Of a stretch of 64,000 nucleotides of DNA, positions 25,655 through 34,316 are shown piece after piece. Origin of the DNA: Kitasatospora sp. MAP12-44 (lineage in GTDB: Bacteria > Actinomycetota > Actinomycetes > Streptomycetales > Streptomycetaceae). Under the pieces are notes generated by a model. That model had not been told where the DNA came from. It worked only from the letters and a program-made list of their open reading frames with translations, and did not search any database. Where the stretch lies: positions 806,001-870,000 of the forward strand of contig NZ_JARZAE010000004.1 of assembly GCF_029892095.1 (NCBI RefSeq). The letters run 5' to 3'. The stretch's first letter is position 1; every line of letters begins with the position of its first letter. A program made the translations under genes and the position numbers.

Positions 25655-26890
25655 TCAGCCTGCCGTGATGTGCCCTGGTGGGCAATGATTTGTGACGGTG
25701 TGGAAGTAACTCCCGCTGGTACGCAGAGCCAACGGGTCCTGGTGCACACTGGCGAGCACCGGCGCACCGGCCGCGACGGCCAGCGCCTGAGTGCCGAACG
25801 AGCCTGCCAGCACCACCTGTTCGGCACCCGGGCCGAGTTCGTGGTGCAACTCGGCCAGCAGTTCGGGCAGGTACGTCGTGACGGCTTCGGTCAGCACCAG
25901 GACGTCCGGTCCGATCATGTCCAGCAGCAGCCCCACGGCGTGCGCGAGCAGGCGTAGGCGTTCGCGGCACAGCTCCAGCGCGTCGGCGTCGCCGCCGCGC
26001 GCGGCGTCGAGCAGCAGGCCCAGCTCCGGGCGGGGGATGATCCGGCCGCGCGCCGCGCGTTCGGCAAGGGTTCGGTCCGAGACCGTGGCCTGCAGGCAGC
26101 CGGTGCGTCCGCACGGGCAGACCTGTCGCGAGCCAGGCACCGGCAGGTGCGCGATGCCGCCCGCCCGGTTGCGGCGTCCGCGCAGCAGGCTGCCGCCGGC
26201 GGCGATCGCGGCATCCACGACGTTGCCGACGAACAGGTGGACCAGATCGCCGTGCCGGGCCGCGCCGAAGAGCGTCTCGGCCCGGGCCAGCGCGCGGGCG
26301 TGGCTGTCGATGTGGATCGGCAGCCGGATGCGGCGCGCGAGCACGGCGCGCAGCGGCACGTCGCGCCAGCCGAGGGCGGCGTTCTCCACCAGCGTCCCGG
26401 CGTCCGGATCCACCCACCCACCGGTGACCACGCCGAGCCCGAGCACCGAGCGGCCGGTCGCATGGCGTGCCAGGAACCCGGGCAGGTGGCGCGCGATGTC
26501 ACGCAGGACATCCGGCGCCTCGGCCTGGCGCGGTCCCTGCTCCTGAGCCACCACACGGCCGCGCAGGTCGGTGAGCGAGAAGGTGAGCCGCGGGGCCGCG
26601 ATGTGCACGCCGGCAGCCAGGTGGTGCGCGGTGTCGATGTCCAGCGGCACCCGGGGACGGCCGGGCCGGGGCGGCTGGCGGGCCGGCGGCGGCGGTTCGT
26701 GGACCAGGCCGAGCGCGAGCAGTTCGGCGGCGTGCCGGGAGACCGAGGCGGGGCTGAGTCCGGTCTCCCGGCTGATGGCCGAACGGGCCAGCGGACCCCG
26801 GTGCAGCGCGGCACGCAGCACGGCGGCTGCGCCGTCGGGTTGTTCGGGCCCGGCCTGCGGTACGGGCGTGGCGATGAGAGCGAGCGGCAT
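25655..26890 (-). CDS. ROK-family transcriptional regulator
   Basis: 411 residues. An N-terminal winged helix (GPLARSAISRETGLSPASVSRHAAELLALGLV) is fused to a sugar-kinase-like ROK domain with the zinc motif CPCGRTGCL (about residues 246-254) and the GVVTGG phosphate-loop-like segment. ROK regulators usually sense sugars, but this gene directly precedes the sulfur operon and may control it. The same fold is used by the chitosanase repressor CsnR, so control of the distant chitosan genes is a weaker alternative. Confidence 0.85.
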   Translation of the reverse strand: MPLALIATPVPQAGPEQPDGAAAVLRAALHRGPLARSAISRETGLSPASVSRHAAELLALGLVHEPPPPARQPPRPGRPRVPLDIDTAHHLAAGVHIAAPRLTFSLTDLRGRVVAQEQGPRQAEAPDVLRDIARHLPGFLARHATGRSVLGLGVVTGGWVDPDAGTLVENAALGWRDVPLRAVLARRIRLPIHIDSHARALARAETLFGAARHGDLVHLFVGNVVDAAIAAGGSLLRGRRNRAGGIAHLPVPGSRQVCPCGRTGCLQATVSDRTLAERAARGRIIPRPELGLLLDAARGGDADALELCRERLRLLAHAVGLLLDMIGPDVLVLTEAVTTYLPELLAELHHELGPGAEQVVLAGSFGTQALAVAAGAPVLASVHQDPLALRTSGSYFHTVTNHCPPGHITAG

Positions 26891-27109
26891 CGGCGAGTCC
26901 TCGGTCGACGTTCCGGCGGGGGCGGCAGCGGCGCCGGTGGCCCACGGGCGCCGCCGGCGAGCGGCGGGCGGGGCTACCGGCTGCCGGAACAGGTCGGTGA
27001 GGTCATGCGCCGATGCTGGCGCGGTCGCGGCGTGCGGTCAATGGACGCGTGTTACGGGGGCATGGCAGTCTCGCGCGGGCCGAAGAGCGCGGGTCCCGGG
27101 CCGGCCGGG

Positions 27110-27174
27110 GTCAGGTCCAGCTCGCCGTCTGGCCCAGTCAGGTGTCAGGTCCAGCTCGGGTGTCAGGTCCAAGC
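27110..27174. repeat. Direct repeats downstream of the isomerase gene
   Basis: GTCAGGTCCAGCTCG occurs at 27110-27124 and 27144-27158, and a shortened copy GTCAGGTCCAAGC at 27162-27174 overlaps the last codons of the leftward gene. The rest of the 272-bp gap (26891-27162) has no assignable feature. Confidence 0.7.
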
Positions 27175-27888
27175 CGGCGACGGGGGCATCGGCCAGCTGG
27201 GCGGCGTCGGCAGCAGACGGTCGGCGGAGGCCGCGGCGAGCGCGGTGTCGGGCAGTCGGCCGCTGAGCCAGCCGAGGACGGCGTGACCTGGGCCGCTGAC
27301 CTGCGGGCCGGTCGGGGACAGTGTCCAGGCCCGGCCGAGGTCGACGGCCTCGATCCGGGCGACCGGGAACTCGCGTGCCCGCAGCGCGGCGGCGGTGTCG
27401 TCCAGAGCCCACGCCACGTACTCGGCAGGCCAGTCAGCGGTGCGGTAGCCGACATCGAGGTCGACGTGATGGGTCTCGAACTCGCGCCAGGCGCGGTGCA
27501 GCGTGTACCAGGCCGGGTGGAGCCAGCCCGCCAGGGCCGGGACCAGGGTGTCCCAGGCGTCGGCGGGCATCGCCACGCACTCCTCGGCCAGGCGGGCGAG
27601 CCGACTGCCCAGGTCGGCGGTGAGCTCGGCGGCGGGGCGTCCCGCGCCGTCCTGGACGGCCCGGGTGATCGCGTCGGCGCCCTGGCGCGGCGCCGGCTCC
27701 GCACCAGTGCGGGCCAGCGCGAGCAGCCAGAGGTAGGCGTCGACACTGCGGGCCACGTGGGCGACGACGTGGCCGCGGGTCCAGCCGGGCAGCGCGCAGG
27801 GCGCGCGCAGGTCCGCGTCGCTCAGCGCGGCGACGGACGCGCCGAGCCTGGCTCCGGAGCGCCCGATCTCATCGATGGTGGTGTGCAC
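27163..27888 (-). CDS. Maleylpyruvate isomerase family protein (mycothiol-dependent type)
   Basis: 241 residues from GTG 27888. It opens TIDEIGRSGARLGASVAALSDADLRAPCALPGWTRGHVVAHVARSVDAYLW, the full MDMPI N-terminal signature with its metal His, and has WREFETHHVDLDVGY supplying further His ligands. A ~60-residue C-terminal domain follows. No ribosome site is visible, and a TACCGT hexamer lies close upstream, so translation may be leaderless. Second member of the family in the window; substrate unknown. Confidence 0.8.
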   Translation of the reverse strand: MHTTIDEIGRSGARLGASVAALSDADLRAPCALPGWTRGHVVAHVARSVDAYLWLLALARTGAEPAPRQGADAITRAVQDGAGRPAAELTADLGSRLARLAEECVAMPADAWDTLVPALAGWLHPAWYTLHRAWREFETHHVDLDVGYRTADWPAEYVAWALDDTAAALRAREFPVARIEAVDLGRAWTLSPTGPQVSGPGHAVLGWLSGRLPDTALAAASADRLLPTPPSWPMPPSPAWT

Positions 27889-28080
27889 AGCGGTACGGTA
27901 ACAGCGGCCTGCGGCGGCGGTTGAGCCTGCCTGGCACGCCGGGAACTGACGTCCCGCCACCTCGTCGGGCGCCCGGGTACGGTGACGGCTTGAGGCCGTG
28001 AGCAGCTCGCCGCACCGGCCCGATCAGACCCCTCCACCAAACCCCTGCACCAAACCCCTGCACCCCACGAGGAGCGTCCC

Positions 28081-28401
28081 GTGATCCCCACCGACCAGCT
28101 GTCCGACCCGGCCGTACGCGCCCTGGTCACCGCCATCAACGCGAACGACCGTGCTGCCTTCCAAGGGGCGCTGACCACCGACGCCACCATGTCCGACGAC
28201 GGCGCGGACCGGGACCTCGGCCAGTGGTCGGACCACGAGATCTTCGCCTCCCGCGGCCATATGGACATCGAGTCGCAGAGCGCCGACGGGCGGTCGCTGG
28301 TCGCCCGCTACCGCAACGACACCTGGGGTGAGATGCGTACCAAGTGGCATTTCACCGTCTCCGACGGCAAGGTCAGCCGCTTCGACACCGGGCAGGCCTG
28401 A
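28081..28401 (+). CDS. NTF2/SnoaL-like small protein
   Basis: 106 residues. The alpha+beta cone fold is suggested by RALVTAINANDRAAFQGALTTDATMSDDG and WHFTVSDGKVSRFDTGQA. Such proteins may be isomerases, cyclases or binding domains; no catalytic set is clear. GTG start with GAGGAGCG upstream. A 13-bp direct repeat (ACCAAACCCCTGC twice, 28036-28061) precedes it. Confidence 0.7.
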   Translation: MIPTDQLSDPAVRALVTAINANDRAAFQGALTTDATMSDDGADRDLGQWSDHEIFASRGHMDIESQSADGRSLVARYRNDTWGEMRTKWHFTVSDGKVSRFDTGQA

Positions 28402-28431
28402 GCACCGGACCCGGCCCCTGCTACCCCGCCC

Positions 28432-29058
28432 TCACTCCGGGGCACGGCGGCGGCGCAGCAGGTAGCGGATCAGCAGCACCAGGACGACCGCACCGACCAG
28501 GATCAGCAGGTAGACCTGGAAGCGGATGGCCTGCCGGTAGATCGGGCCGATGTCGGTACCGGCCGCATAGCCGAGTCCGGACCAGACGCCCACCCACAGG
28601 ACGGCGCCCAGTGTGTTGAACGCCAGAAATCTGCGCCAGCGCATGCCGCTGATCCCGGCCAGCGCGCCGCTGGTCTGGCGCAGCCCGTCGATGAAGCGGG
28701 CGACGACGACGACTTTGCCGCCGTTGCGCTGGAAGAACCCTTCGGCCTTGGCGAACCGCTCCGGGGTGAGCAGGACGTAGCGGCCGTAGCGATGGACGAA
28801 GGCCCGTCCGCCGCTGCGGCCGATCAGGTAGCCCAGGCTGTTGCCCGCGATCGCCGCGGTGAGGGCGACTGCGACGACCGCCGCGATGCTCAGCCGACCC
28901 GCGCCCGCGTACACCGCGGCCGCGATCATGACGGTCTGTCCCGGCACCGGCACCAGGCAGTTGTCGAGGAAGACCAGCGTCCCCACGGCCAGATAGCCGT
29001 AGTTCTCCAGCAGCGGCGCCAGCGGGGCCAGCGCACCCGGCAGAACCGGAGTCGTCAC
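28432..29058 (-). CDS. DedA-family membrane protein
   Basis: 208 residues, about five helices. It contains FLDNCLVPVPGQTVMIAAAVYAG, the GNSLGYLIGRSGG loop, and FFQRNGGKVVVVARFIDGLRQTSGALAGISGMRW, the VTT/SNARE-associated signature with the functional Arg. DedA proteins are lipid-scramblase-like carriers needed for envelope homeostasis and sometimes for peptide resistance. Convergent with the NTF2-like gene. Confidence 0.9.
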   Translation of the reverse strand: MTTPVLPGALAPLAPLLENYGYLAVGTLVFLDNCLVPVPGQTVMIAAAVYAGAGRLSIAAVVAVALTAAIAGNSLGYLIGRSGGRAFVHRYGRYVLLTPERFAKAEGFFQRNGGKVVVVARFIDGLRQTSGALAGISGMRWRRFLAFNTLGAVLWVGVWSGLGYAAGTDIGPIYRQAIRFQVYLLILVGAVVLVLLIRYLLRRRRAPE

Positions 29059-29486
29059 GACATCACCGTTCCCTTCCTCGCCCCTCCTCTCCCCCCATCC
29101 TCGTCCAGCGCGGGGGTTCTGCGCGGAGCCGGGCCGACGGGACGGAGTCGATCACCCCGGTGCACGAGGACGATGGGCACGTTCGGGGTGCTGGTGGCGT
29201 AGGAAGCACCGCGGTCGCGTCGCAGGGAAGCAAGGGAGGCAGGGGCACAGGCAGGGGCAGGAGCTGGCCACGGACCTGGGTGTGAACAGCAGGTCGAATC
29301 CGCCGACTTCTCTCGCACAGTCGGCGTGTTTAGCTCTTTCGAGTGTCCTTGGTGCGCTGATGCGACGGTCCGATGTGGAAAAAATTGGATGTCGTATGGC
29401 AACGGCCGGTGTCCACCGGGTAGAAGCCGTACAGTCGTTGGAGGCGACCGCAAATGTGGTCGTGTCGTGAGTGAAGCGAGGACACC
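29059..29486. other. Intergenic region with hairpin
   Basis: 428 bp between the divergent DedA and coiled-coil genes. CGCCGACT (29301-29308) and AGTCGGCG (29319-29326) form an 8-bp stem followed by TTTAGCTCTTT, terminator- or operator-like. The stretch 29340-29400 is unusually AT-rich for the window and probably holds the promoter of the rightward gene. No credible ORF was seen. Confidence 0.45.
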
Positions 29487-30179
29487 TTGGCGATCACGTT
29501 CGGGACACACAGCAGCGTCGAATCCACCGTTGCTCTGCTGGAGGCGGAGCTTCCGCGGCTGGAGGGTCAACAGCACACGCTGGAACAGGAGTTGGCTGCG
29601 GTAACCGAGCGTCTGGATGCGGTGCGCGGCGCACTGAGCAGCCTGCGCTCGCTCGCCGCAGCGCCGCTCGTGCAGGACGGGCCGGCCATCGAGATCCCTG
29701 CGGCCAGGGAACCGGCGGCAGTTGAGCAGGCCGCGGTCGAACAGGCCGCGGCTGAAACGGCCGTGGCTGAAACGGCGGTCGAGCCGGCCGCCGCCCGGCC
29801 GGCCAGGAAGCGCACCCCGAAGGCTCCGGTGCCCGCCCAGCGCGCGGCGCAGCCCGTCCGCCGCAAGCGGGCCACGCCCGCCGCGAAGCCCGCGCCGGCG
29901 GCCGTGCCGGAGCCGGCTCCGGAACCCGTAGCGGTGGCGGTGCCGGTTGAGGCGAAGGCGGAGAAGCGGGCCACCAGGGTCTCGGACGACGCCCTGAAGG
30001 TCCTCGCCGAGGCCACCGGAGCCCTGCGGGCCACCGAGGTCACCGTCGCCCTCGGGCGCGCGGAGAGTGACGTCAAGGCGGTGCGCGCGCTGCTGGAGCG
30101 CCTCGTCAAGGCCAACCGCGCCCAGCGCCCGTCGCGTGGCCTGTACGCGGCGCTCGCCAAGGCGGGATCCGGCAAGTAG
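29487..30179 (+). CDS. Coiled-coil protein with Ala/Pro/Lys-rich linker and C-terminal helical domain
   Basis: 230 residues from a TTG start with GAGGAC upstream. Residues 10-55 form a heptad-rich coiled coil (VALLEAELPRLEGQQHTLEQ). Residues 70-160 are a low-complexity linker with VEQAAVEQAA / ETAVAETAV repeats and an Arg/Lys/Pro-rich histone-tail-like part. The C-terminal ~70 residues (VSDDALKVLAEATGALRATEV) look like a winged helix that discriminates two options by helix-turn-helix (SDVKAVRALLERLVKANRAQ). This suggests a nucleoid-associated or regulatory protein. Not a recognised family. Confidence 0.65.
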   Translation: MAITFGTHSSVESTVALLEAELPRLEGQQHTLEQELAAVTERLDAVRGALSSLRSLAAAPLVQDGPAIEIPAAREPAAVEQAAVEQAAAETAVAETAVEPAAARPARKRTPKAPVPAQRAAQPVRRKRATPAAKPAPAAVPEPAPEPVAVAVPVEAKAEKRATRVSDDALKVLAEATGALRATEVTVALGRAESDVKAVRALLERLVKANRAQRPSRGLYAALAKAGSGK

Positions 30180-30327
30180 GCAGCCGTCCCGATCGGACGA
30201 CCCGGCGGCCGTGCGGGTGCCCACCCGCCGCGGCCGCCTCGTCCGGCCTGCCCGACACCGCCGTTCGCACGGCGCGCTCACCACCGAGGGAGCCGAGGCG
30301 CCGGTCCGGAACCTGCACAATGGCCCG

Positions 30328-30582
30328 ATGACCAGCGCACACCCGGGCCCGCGCGGCCTGACCGCCCTCATCCCGCAGTTCCCCGTCAGCACGCCCGGCG
30401 AGCGGGCCGCCGCCCAACTGCTGCACCTGCGCGAGGCCGTGCTTCCCATCCCGGTCATCGCGGCGGCCGCCGAGCTGATCGCCGCCCGCCTGGACGACCC
30501 CGACCCGGTGACCCGCGAGGCAGCCGGCGCGGTCCTCGCGCGCCTGACCGCCGCGCTGGACGGCGCCGCACCGGAGCGCTGA
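30328..30582 (+). CDS. Small hypothetical helical-repeat protein
   Basis: 84 residues, MTSAHPGPRGLTALIPQFPV and onward. The C-terminal half (AAELIAARLDDPDPVTREAAGAVLARLTAAL) resembles a HEAT-like helix pair. CACAAT at 30316-30321 ends 6 bp before the ATG with no ribosome site, consistent with leaderless transcription. Function unknown. Confidence 0.5.
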   Translation: MTSAHPGPRGLTALIPQFPVSTPGERAAAQLLHLREAVLPIPVIAAAAELIAARLDDPDPVTREAAGAVLARLTAALDGAAPER

Positions 30583-30883
30583 GAGACGGACTCCCGAGGG
30601 ACGGACCGCAGAGAGACGGCGTGCCCGGATGCTGGAGTGGCGCTCGAATCACGCTCGAGTTCCGCTGACCTGGCGTCTCAATAGGGTGGAATCATCGGGT
30701 TCTTGGGCCAATGTTAACGGAAATGACCATCCGCAGCGTTGACTTGTCCGAACGGCAGCCCGTACGTTCTGGGCCCAAGGATGTTGTCGCCGCCAGGTCA
30801 AGACGGCGGCAACCGCCCACCTGCGGGGCGATGTCGAGTCCGCCGAGGTCCGTGCGGCATATGTACGACACCGGGAGGCACAT
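30583..30883. promoter_or_regulatory. Promoter region of the SARP regulator
   Basis: 301 bp. A sigma-70-type promoter is visible, TTGACT (30739-30744), 18-bp spacer, TACGTT (30763-30768), about 115 bp before the SARP start. The long untranslated leader could hold control elements; none was identified. No ORF. Confidence 0.5.
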
Positions 30884-31882
30884 GTGGGCGAGGCCGAGGG
30901 GATTCCCGACGATGTCACCCCGGCCCGCTTCACGGTACTCGGGCTGCTCGCGATCGCGGACAGCCGCGAGGTCGCCGTCCTCCAATCCTCCAAGCCGGCC
31001 GCGCTGTTAGCCGCCCTGCTGGTCAATCCCAACTCCGTGGTGTCCGTCGAATCGCTGCAACGCGTGATCTGGGGCAGCGAGACGCCGGCCACCGCGAAGG
31101 CCGCTCTGCAGACCTGTGTCCTGCGACTTCGCCGGCTCTTCGGCAAGTACGGGATCTCGGGTCACACCATCGAGGCAGTGCCCGGCGGCTACCGGATGGC
31201 GGCCGACGAACGGACCCTGGACCTGCTGCAGTTCCGCGCGCTGCTGAGCCGGGCCGCCGCCGCGCCGGACCCGGCCGCCGAGTTGGAACTGCTCCGCTCG
31301 GCCCTGGCGCTGTGGCGGTTACCGGTGCTCAGCAACGTCAACTCCGAGTCGCTGCACCGCGAGGACGTCCCCCGGCTGACCGAGGAGTGGCTGCGCACCG
31401 CCGAGCGGATCTACGACATCGAACTGGCGCTCGGCCGATGTCGCGAAGTGCTGGTCGAGCTCTGGACCGCCGCCCACGCGCACCCCGTGCACGAGCGGTT
31501 CTGGGAGCAGCTGATCGAGGCGCTCTACCGGACCGGCAGACGGGCCGAGGCGCTGGCCGAGTACCGCAGGGTGAAGGAACACCTGCTGGACGAGCTCGGC
31601 GTCGACCCCGGCCCTGACCTCCAGCGCCTCGAACTCGCGATCCTGCGCGGGGAGTCGATACCGGAGCAGCCGGCGGGCGAGCCCGCCGTGGAAACCGGCG
31701 CCGCCGGTGGGGTGAGCGGTCCGGCCAGTGGCGCGCTGGTGCTGGAGAGCCTGGTCCGGGCCGGGCTGCTGGAGGAGGTGCCGCACGGGCGGTACCGCGT
31801 CCACGAACTTCTGCGGGCCTTCACGCTCGCAGCCGCCGGCAGCCGGGCCCGGGCGCCGGCCGATCGCCCCGCGGAGCCGTGA
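30884..31882 (+). CDS. SARP-family pathway activator with C-terminal winged-helix remnant
   Basis: 332 residues from GTG 30884 (GGGAGG upstream). An OmpR-type DNA-binding domain (TVLGLLAIADSREVAVLQSSKPAALLAALLVNPNSVVSVESLQRVIWG) and a BTAD helical domain (FRALLSRAAAAPDPAAELELL through LDELGVDPGPDLQRLE) form a complete SARP. After a Pro/Glu/Ala linker, residues ~285-320 (LVLESLVRAGLLEEVPHGRYRVHELLRAFTLAAA) match the winged helix that follows the NB-ARC ATPase in AfsR-type proteins, but the ATPase itself is missing. It is the likely activator of the RiPP genes starting 82 bp downstream. Confidence 0.88.
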   Translation: MGEAEGIPDDVTPARFTVLGLLAIADSREVAVLQSSKPAALLAALLVNPNSVVSVESLQRVIWGSETPATAKAALQTCVLRLRRLFGKYGISGHTIEAVPGGYRMAADERTLDLLQFRALLSRAAAAPDPAAELELLRSALALWRLPVLSNVNSESLHREDVPRLTEEWLRTAERIYDIELALGRCREVLVELWTAAHAHPVHERFWEQLIEALYRTGRRAEALAEYRRVKEHLLDELGVDPGPDLQRLELAILRGESIPEQPAGEPAVETGAAGGVSGPASGALVLESLVRAGLLEEVPHGRYRVHELLRAFTLAAAGSRARAPADRPAEP

Positions 31883-31964
31883 CACCCCGCGCTTCGCCCA
31901 GCAACTTCGACTCCCCCGGCGGCAGACAGCCGCTCCGCTGCGTTCGACAGAGGTAGTGAGGGAA

Positions 31965-34316
31965 ATGGCCGCGTACCAGGAGCTCGCCCAGAACCGTGAG
32001 GCCGCGCAGAGCCGTGAGGCAGCACAGACCGGTGAAGCAGCGCAGACCGGTGAGATCATGCAGACCCGTCCGCGGATCCGGCGTGACGTGCTGTTCACCC
32101 GGACACCGACCGGGGTGCTGTTCCACAACGCCCACGGCGGGTTCAACCTCACGACCAAGGACGCATACCGGTTCGCCTCGCTGATCGTGCCGCACCTCAA
32201 CGGGCAGCACAGCGTCGAGGAGATCTGCCAGGGGCTCGGCGCCTCGCAGCAGGCGATGGTCGTCGAGCTCGTCCGCGCCCTCTACAAGCGGGAGTTCGCC
32301 CGCGATGCCGGGCCGGCGACGGCGGTGGAGTTGCCGCCCGAGGTCGCGGAGCGCTTCGCGCCGCAGATCGACTACGTCGACCACTATGTGGGAGACGCGC
32401 TCAGACGCTTCGGGCAGTACCGCGAGACCCGGGTGGCCGTGCTGGGGGACGACCTGCTCGCGCGCTGGTGCGTGCTGAGCCTGGTGCGCAACGGCTGCGC
32501 CGACGTCGGCGTGCTCGCGGGGGTGGACCGGACCGGAAACGACTTCGGCGAGGTCGAGGCCGAGGTGCGTTCGCTGGTCGAGTCCGGCTGCCCGGTATCG
32601 CTCAGTCGGATCGGCGGCACCGGGCCGGACGCCGGCGAGGCCGGGCTGGACTGGGCGGATCTGGACGGCTTCGACCTGGTCGTGGTGACCAGCGGCGGCG
32701 CAGGACCGCGCCAGGTCGTCCGGCTGCTGGAGTCCGGGATCCCCGCCGGACGGCGGCTGCTGCCGGCCTGGCTGCTCGGCGATCGCGCGGTGGTCGGCCC
32801 GCTGATGTCGCCGGACACCGACGGCTGCTGGGTCTGCGCCGCGCTGCGGCTGGGGGCCAACACCGAGCCCGGCCCGGTTGCCGAGCTGTGGAGCAGCGTC
32901 GCGCCGCTCGCACCGCTGAGCCCCGGCGACCGGCGGCTGAGCCGTCCGCTCGCCGCGATGCTCGGCAACCTGCTGGGGTACGAGGTCTTCCGGCTCACCA
33001 CGGGGGCGCTGCCCGCCGAGACCGACGGTCAGTTGATCATCCAGGACCTGGACTCGCTGGATGTCGTCACCGAGCCGCTGCTCCCGCACCCCTGCTGCCC
33101 GCGCTGCGCCGAGCCCGAGGTCGCACCGGCAGCGGGGTCGGTGTCGTACGAGGAGGGGGAGGAGGAAGAGGGGGAGGACCCAGGGCGGGCAGCGCTGGCC
33201 GAACTCGACGCCCGGGCGGTGCTGGTCCGTCCGCATGCCGGGGTGTTCACCCGCTTCGCCGACGACGCGTGGAACCAGACACCGCTCAAGGTCAGCACCG
33301 TGGGCCTGGGCCTCGGACCCGGGGTGCGGCGGGAGATCTCCGCGTTCGATGTGCATCATGTGGCGGGTGCCCGGCTGCGGGCGCTGTACCGGGCAGCCGA
33401 GGTCTATGCCGAGCACGTGGTTCCACTCACTCGCCAATTCCACTGGGGCGATGCCGAGTTGACGGACGGACGATGGCCGCTGGTCGCACCGGCGGCGCTC
33501 GGCACCGCCAGCGGCACGGCCGGCACCGCAGCCGAGGTGACCGCCTGGTGCACGGCGCGCTCGCTGCTGACCGGCACCGAGGTCCTGGTGCCCGCCGCCG
33601 CGCTGCGCACCTTCGGCGCGGCCAACCGGGACCGGGCCTTCGAGGCCACCGCCGCCGGTACCGGCGCGGGGGGCACGTGGCAGGCGGCCACCGCACGCGG
33701 GCTGCGGACCGCACTGGCGTACGACGCACTGCGCGCGGCCGTCCGGGGGACGGCACCGACGGCGCTGGTCGCCCTGGACGCCCTGGATGCGTCGGACTCG
33801 CTGGACTCGCTGCAGGACGAGGCGGAACTCACCTTCCTGACCCGGTCCGCCAAGAACCTCGGCTTGGAGCTCGAACTGCTGCGACTCGGCGGCAGCGACC
33901 AGGCCCGGCACCCGCTCCCGGTGCTGCTGGCCCGTACCGTCGATCCGCTCACCGGGCTGGGCAGTTGGGCGATCGGATGCGCATTGACGATGCGTCAGGC
34001 CGCAGTCGAGGCGGTCCGCGACCTGCTCGGGCGCAGCCAGCTGGGCCGGGAGCGGGAGGTCGCCGTCGATCCGGGCGACCCGCTGCTGCTGGAGCTGGAC
34101 CCGGCCGTGCTCACCATCAGCGGCGAGACCACCGACTCCGGCGCCGACTCCGGCACCGGCAGCGGCACCGGCAGCGCGCGGCACGAGGTGCTGGAGCGGC
34201 TGCGGGCAGCCGGGCGGGACGTCCTGGTGGCACCGGCCGGCGCGGCCGACCTGCGGGCGGGGCGCATCGAGGTCGTTCGGGTGCTGCTCGCGGACGGGAC
34301 GCCCGGTGCTCACTGA
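31965..34316 (+). CDS. TOMM/thiopeptide F protein: leader-binding, E1-like, degenerate YcaO
   Basis: 783 residues. An unusual opening of six-residue repeats (EAAQTG type, residues 12-35) precedes a RiPP recognition element at about 33-118 (VLFTRTPTGVLFHNAHGGFN, winged helix). An E1/ThiF-like region spans ~150-400, with zinc-type CWVC (288-291) and CPRC (378-381). After an acidic linker, ~410-783 resembles a YcaO domain, but the ExxxE ATP motif is degraded (RLRALYRAAEVYAEH). It would bind the precursor leader and present it to YcaO cyclodehydratases. ATG 31965 has AGGGA upstream; ATG 32058 is an alternative start after the repeats. Confidence 0.85.
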   Translation: MAAYQELAQNREAAQSREAAQTGEAAQTGEIMQTRPRIRRDVLFTRTPTGVLFHNAHGGFNLTTKDAYRFASLIVPHLNGQHSVEEICQGLGASQQAMVVELVRALYKREFARDAGPATAVELPPEVAERFAPQIDYVDHYVGDALRRFGQYRETRVAVLGDDLLARWCVLSLVRNGCADVGVLAGVDRTGNDFGEVEAEVRSLVESGCPVSLSRIGGTGPDAGEAGLDWADLDGFDLVVVTSGGAGPRQVVRLLESGIPAGRRLLPAWLLGDRAVVGPLMSPDTDGCWVCAALRLGANTEPGPVAELWSSVAPLAPLSPGDRRLSRPLAAMLGNLLGYEVFRLTTGALPAETDGQLIIQDLDSLDVVTEPLLPHPCCPRCAEPEVAPAAGSVSYEEGEEEEGEDPGRAALAELDARAVLVRPHAGVFTRFADDAWNQTPLKVSTVGLGLGPGVRREISAFDVHHVAGARLRALYRAAEVYAEHVVPLTRQFHWGDAELTDGRWPLVAPAALGTASGTAGTAAEVTAWCTARSLLTGTEVLVPAAALRTFGAANRDRAFEATAAGTGAGGTWQAATARGLRTALAYDALRAAVRGTAPTALVALDALDASDSLDSLQDEAELTFLTRSAKNLGLELELLRLGGSDQARHPLPVLLARTVDPLTGLGSWAIGCALTMRQAAVEAVRDLLGRSQLGREREVAVDPGDPLLLELDPAVLTISGETTDSGADSGTGSGTGSARHEVLERLRAAGRDVLVAPAGAADLRAGRIEVVRVLLADGTPGAH
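31998..32069. repeat. 18-bp repeats at the start of the F gene
   Basis: Four imperfect in-frame 18-bp units encode EAAQSR, EAAQTG, EAAQTG, EIMQTR. They make up the N-terminal extension ahead of the leader-binding domain. Confidence 0.85.

Noticed and set aside
25655..26890. Calling the ROK regulator CsnR
   Set aside because: It directly precedes the sulfur operon, lies 23 kb from the chitosan genes and no AGGAAA/TTTCCT palindrome was seen beside it.
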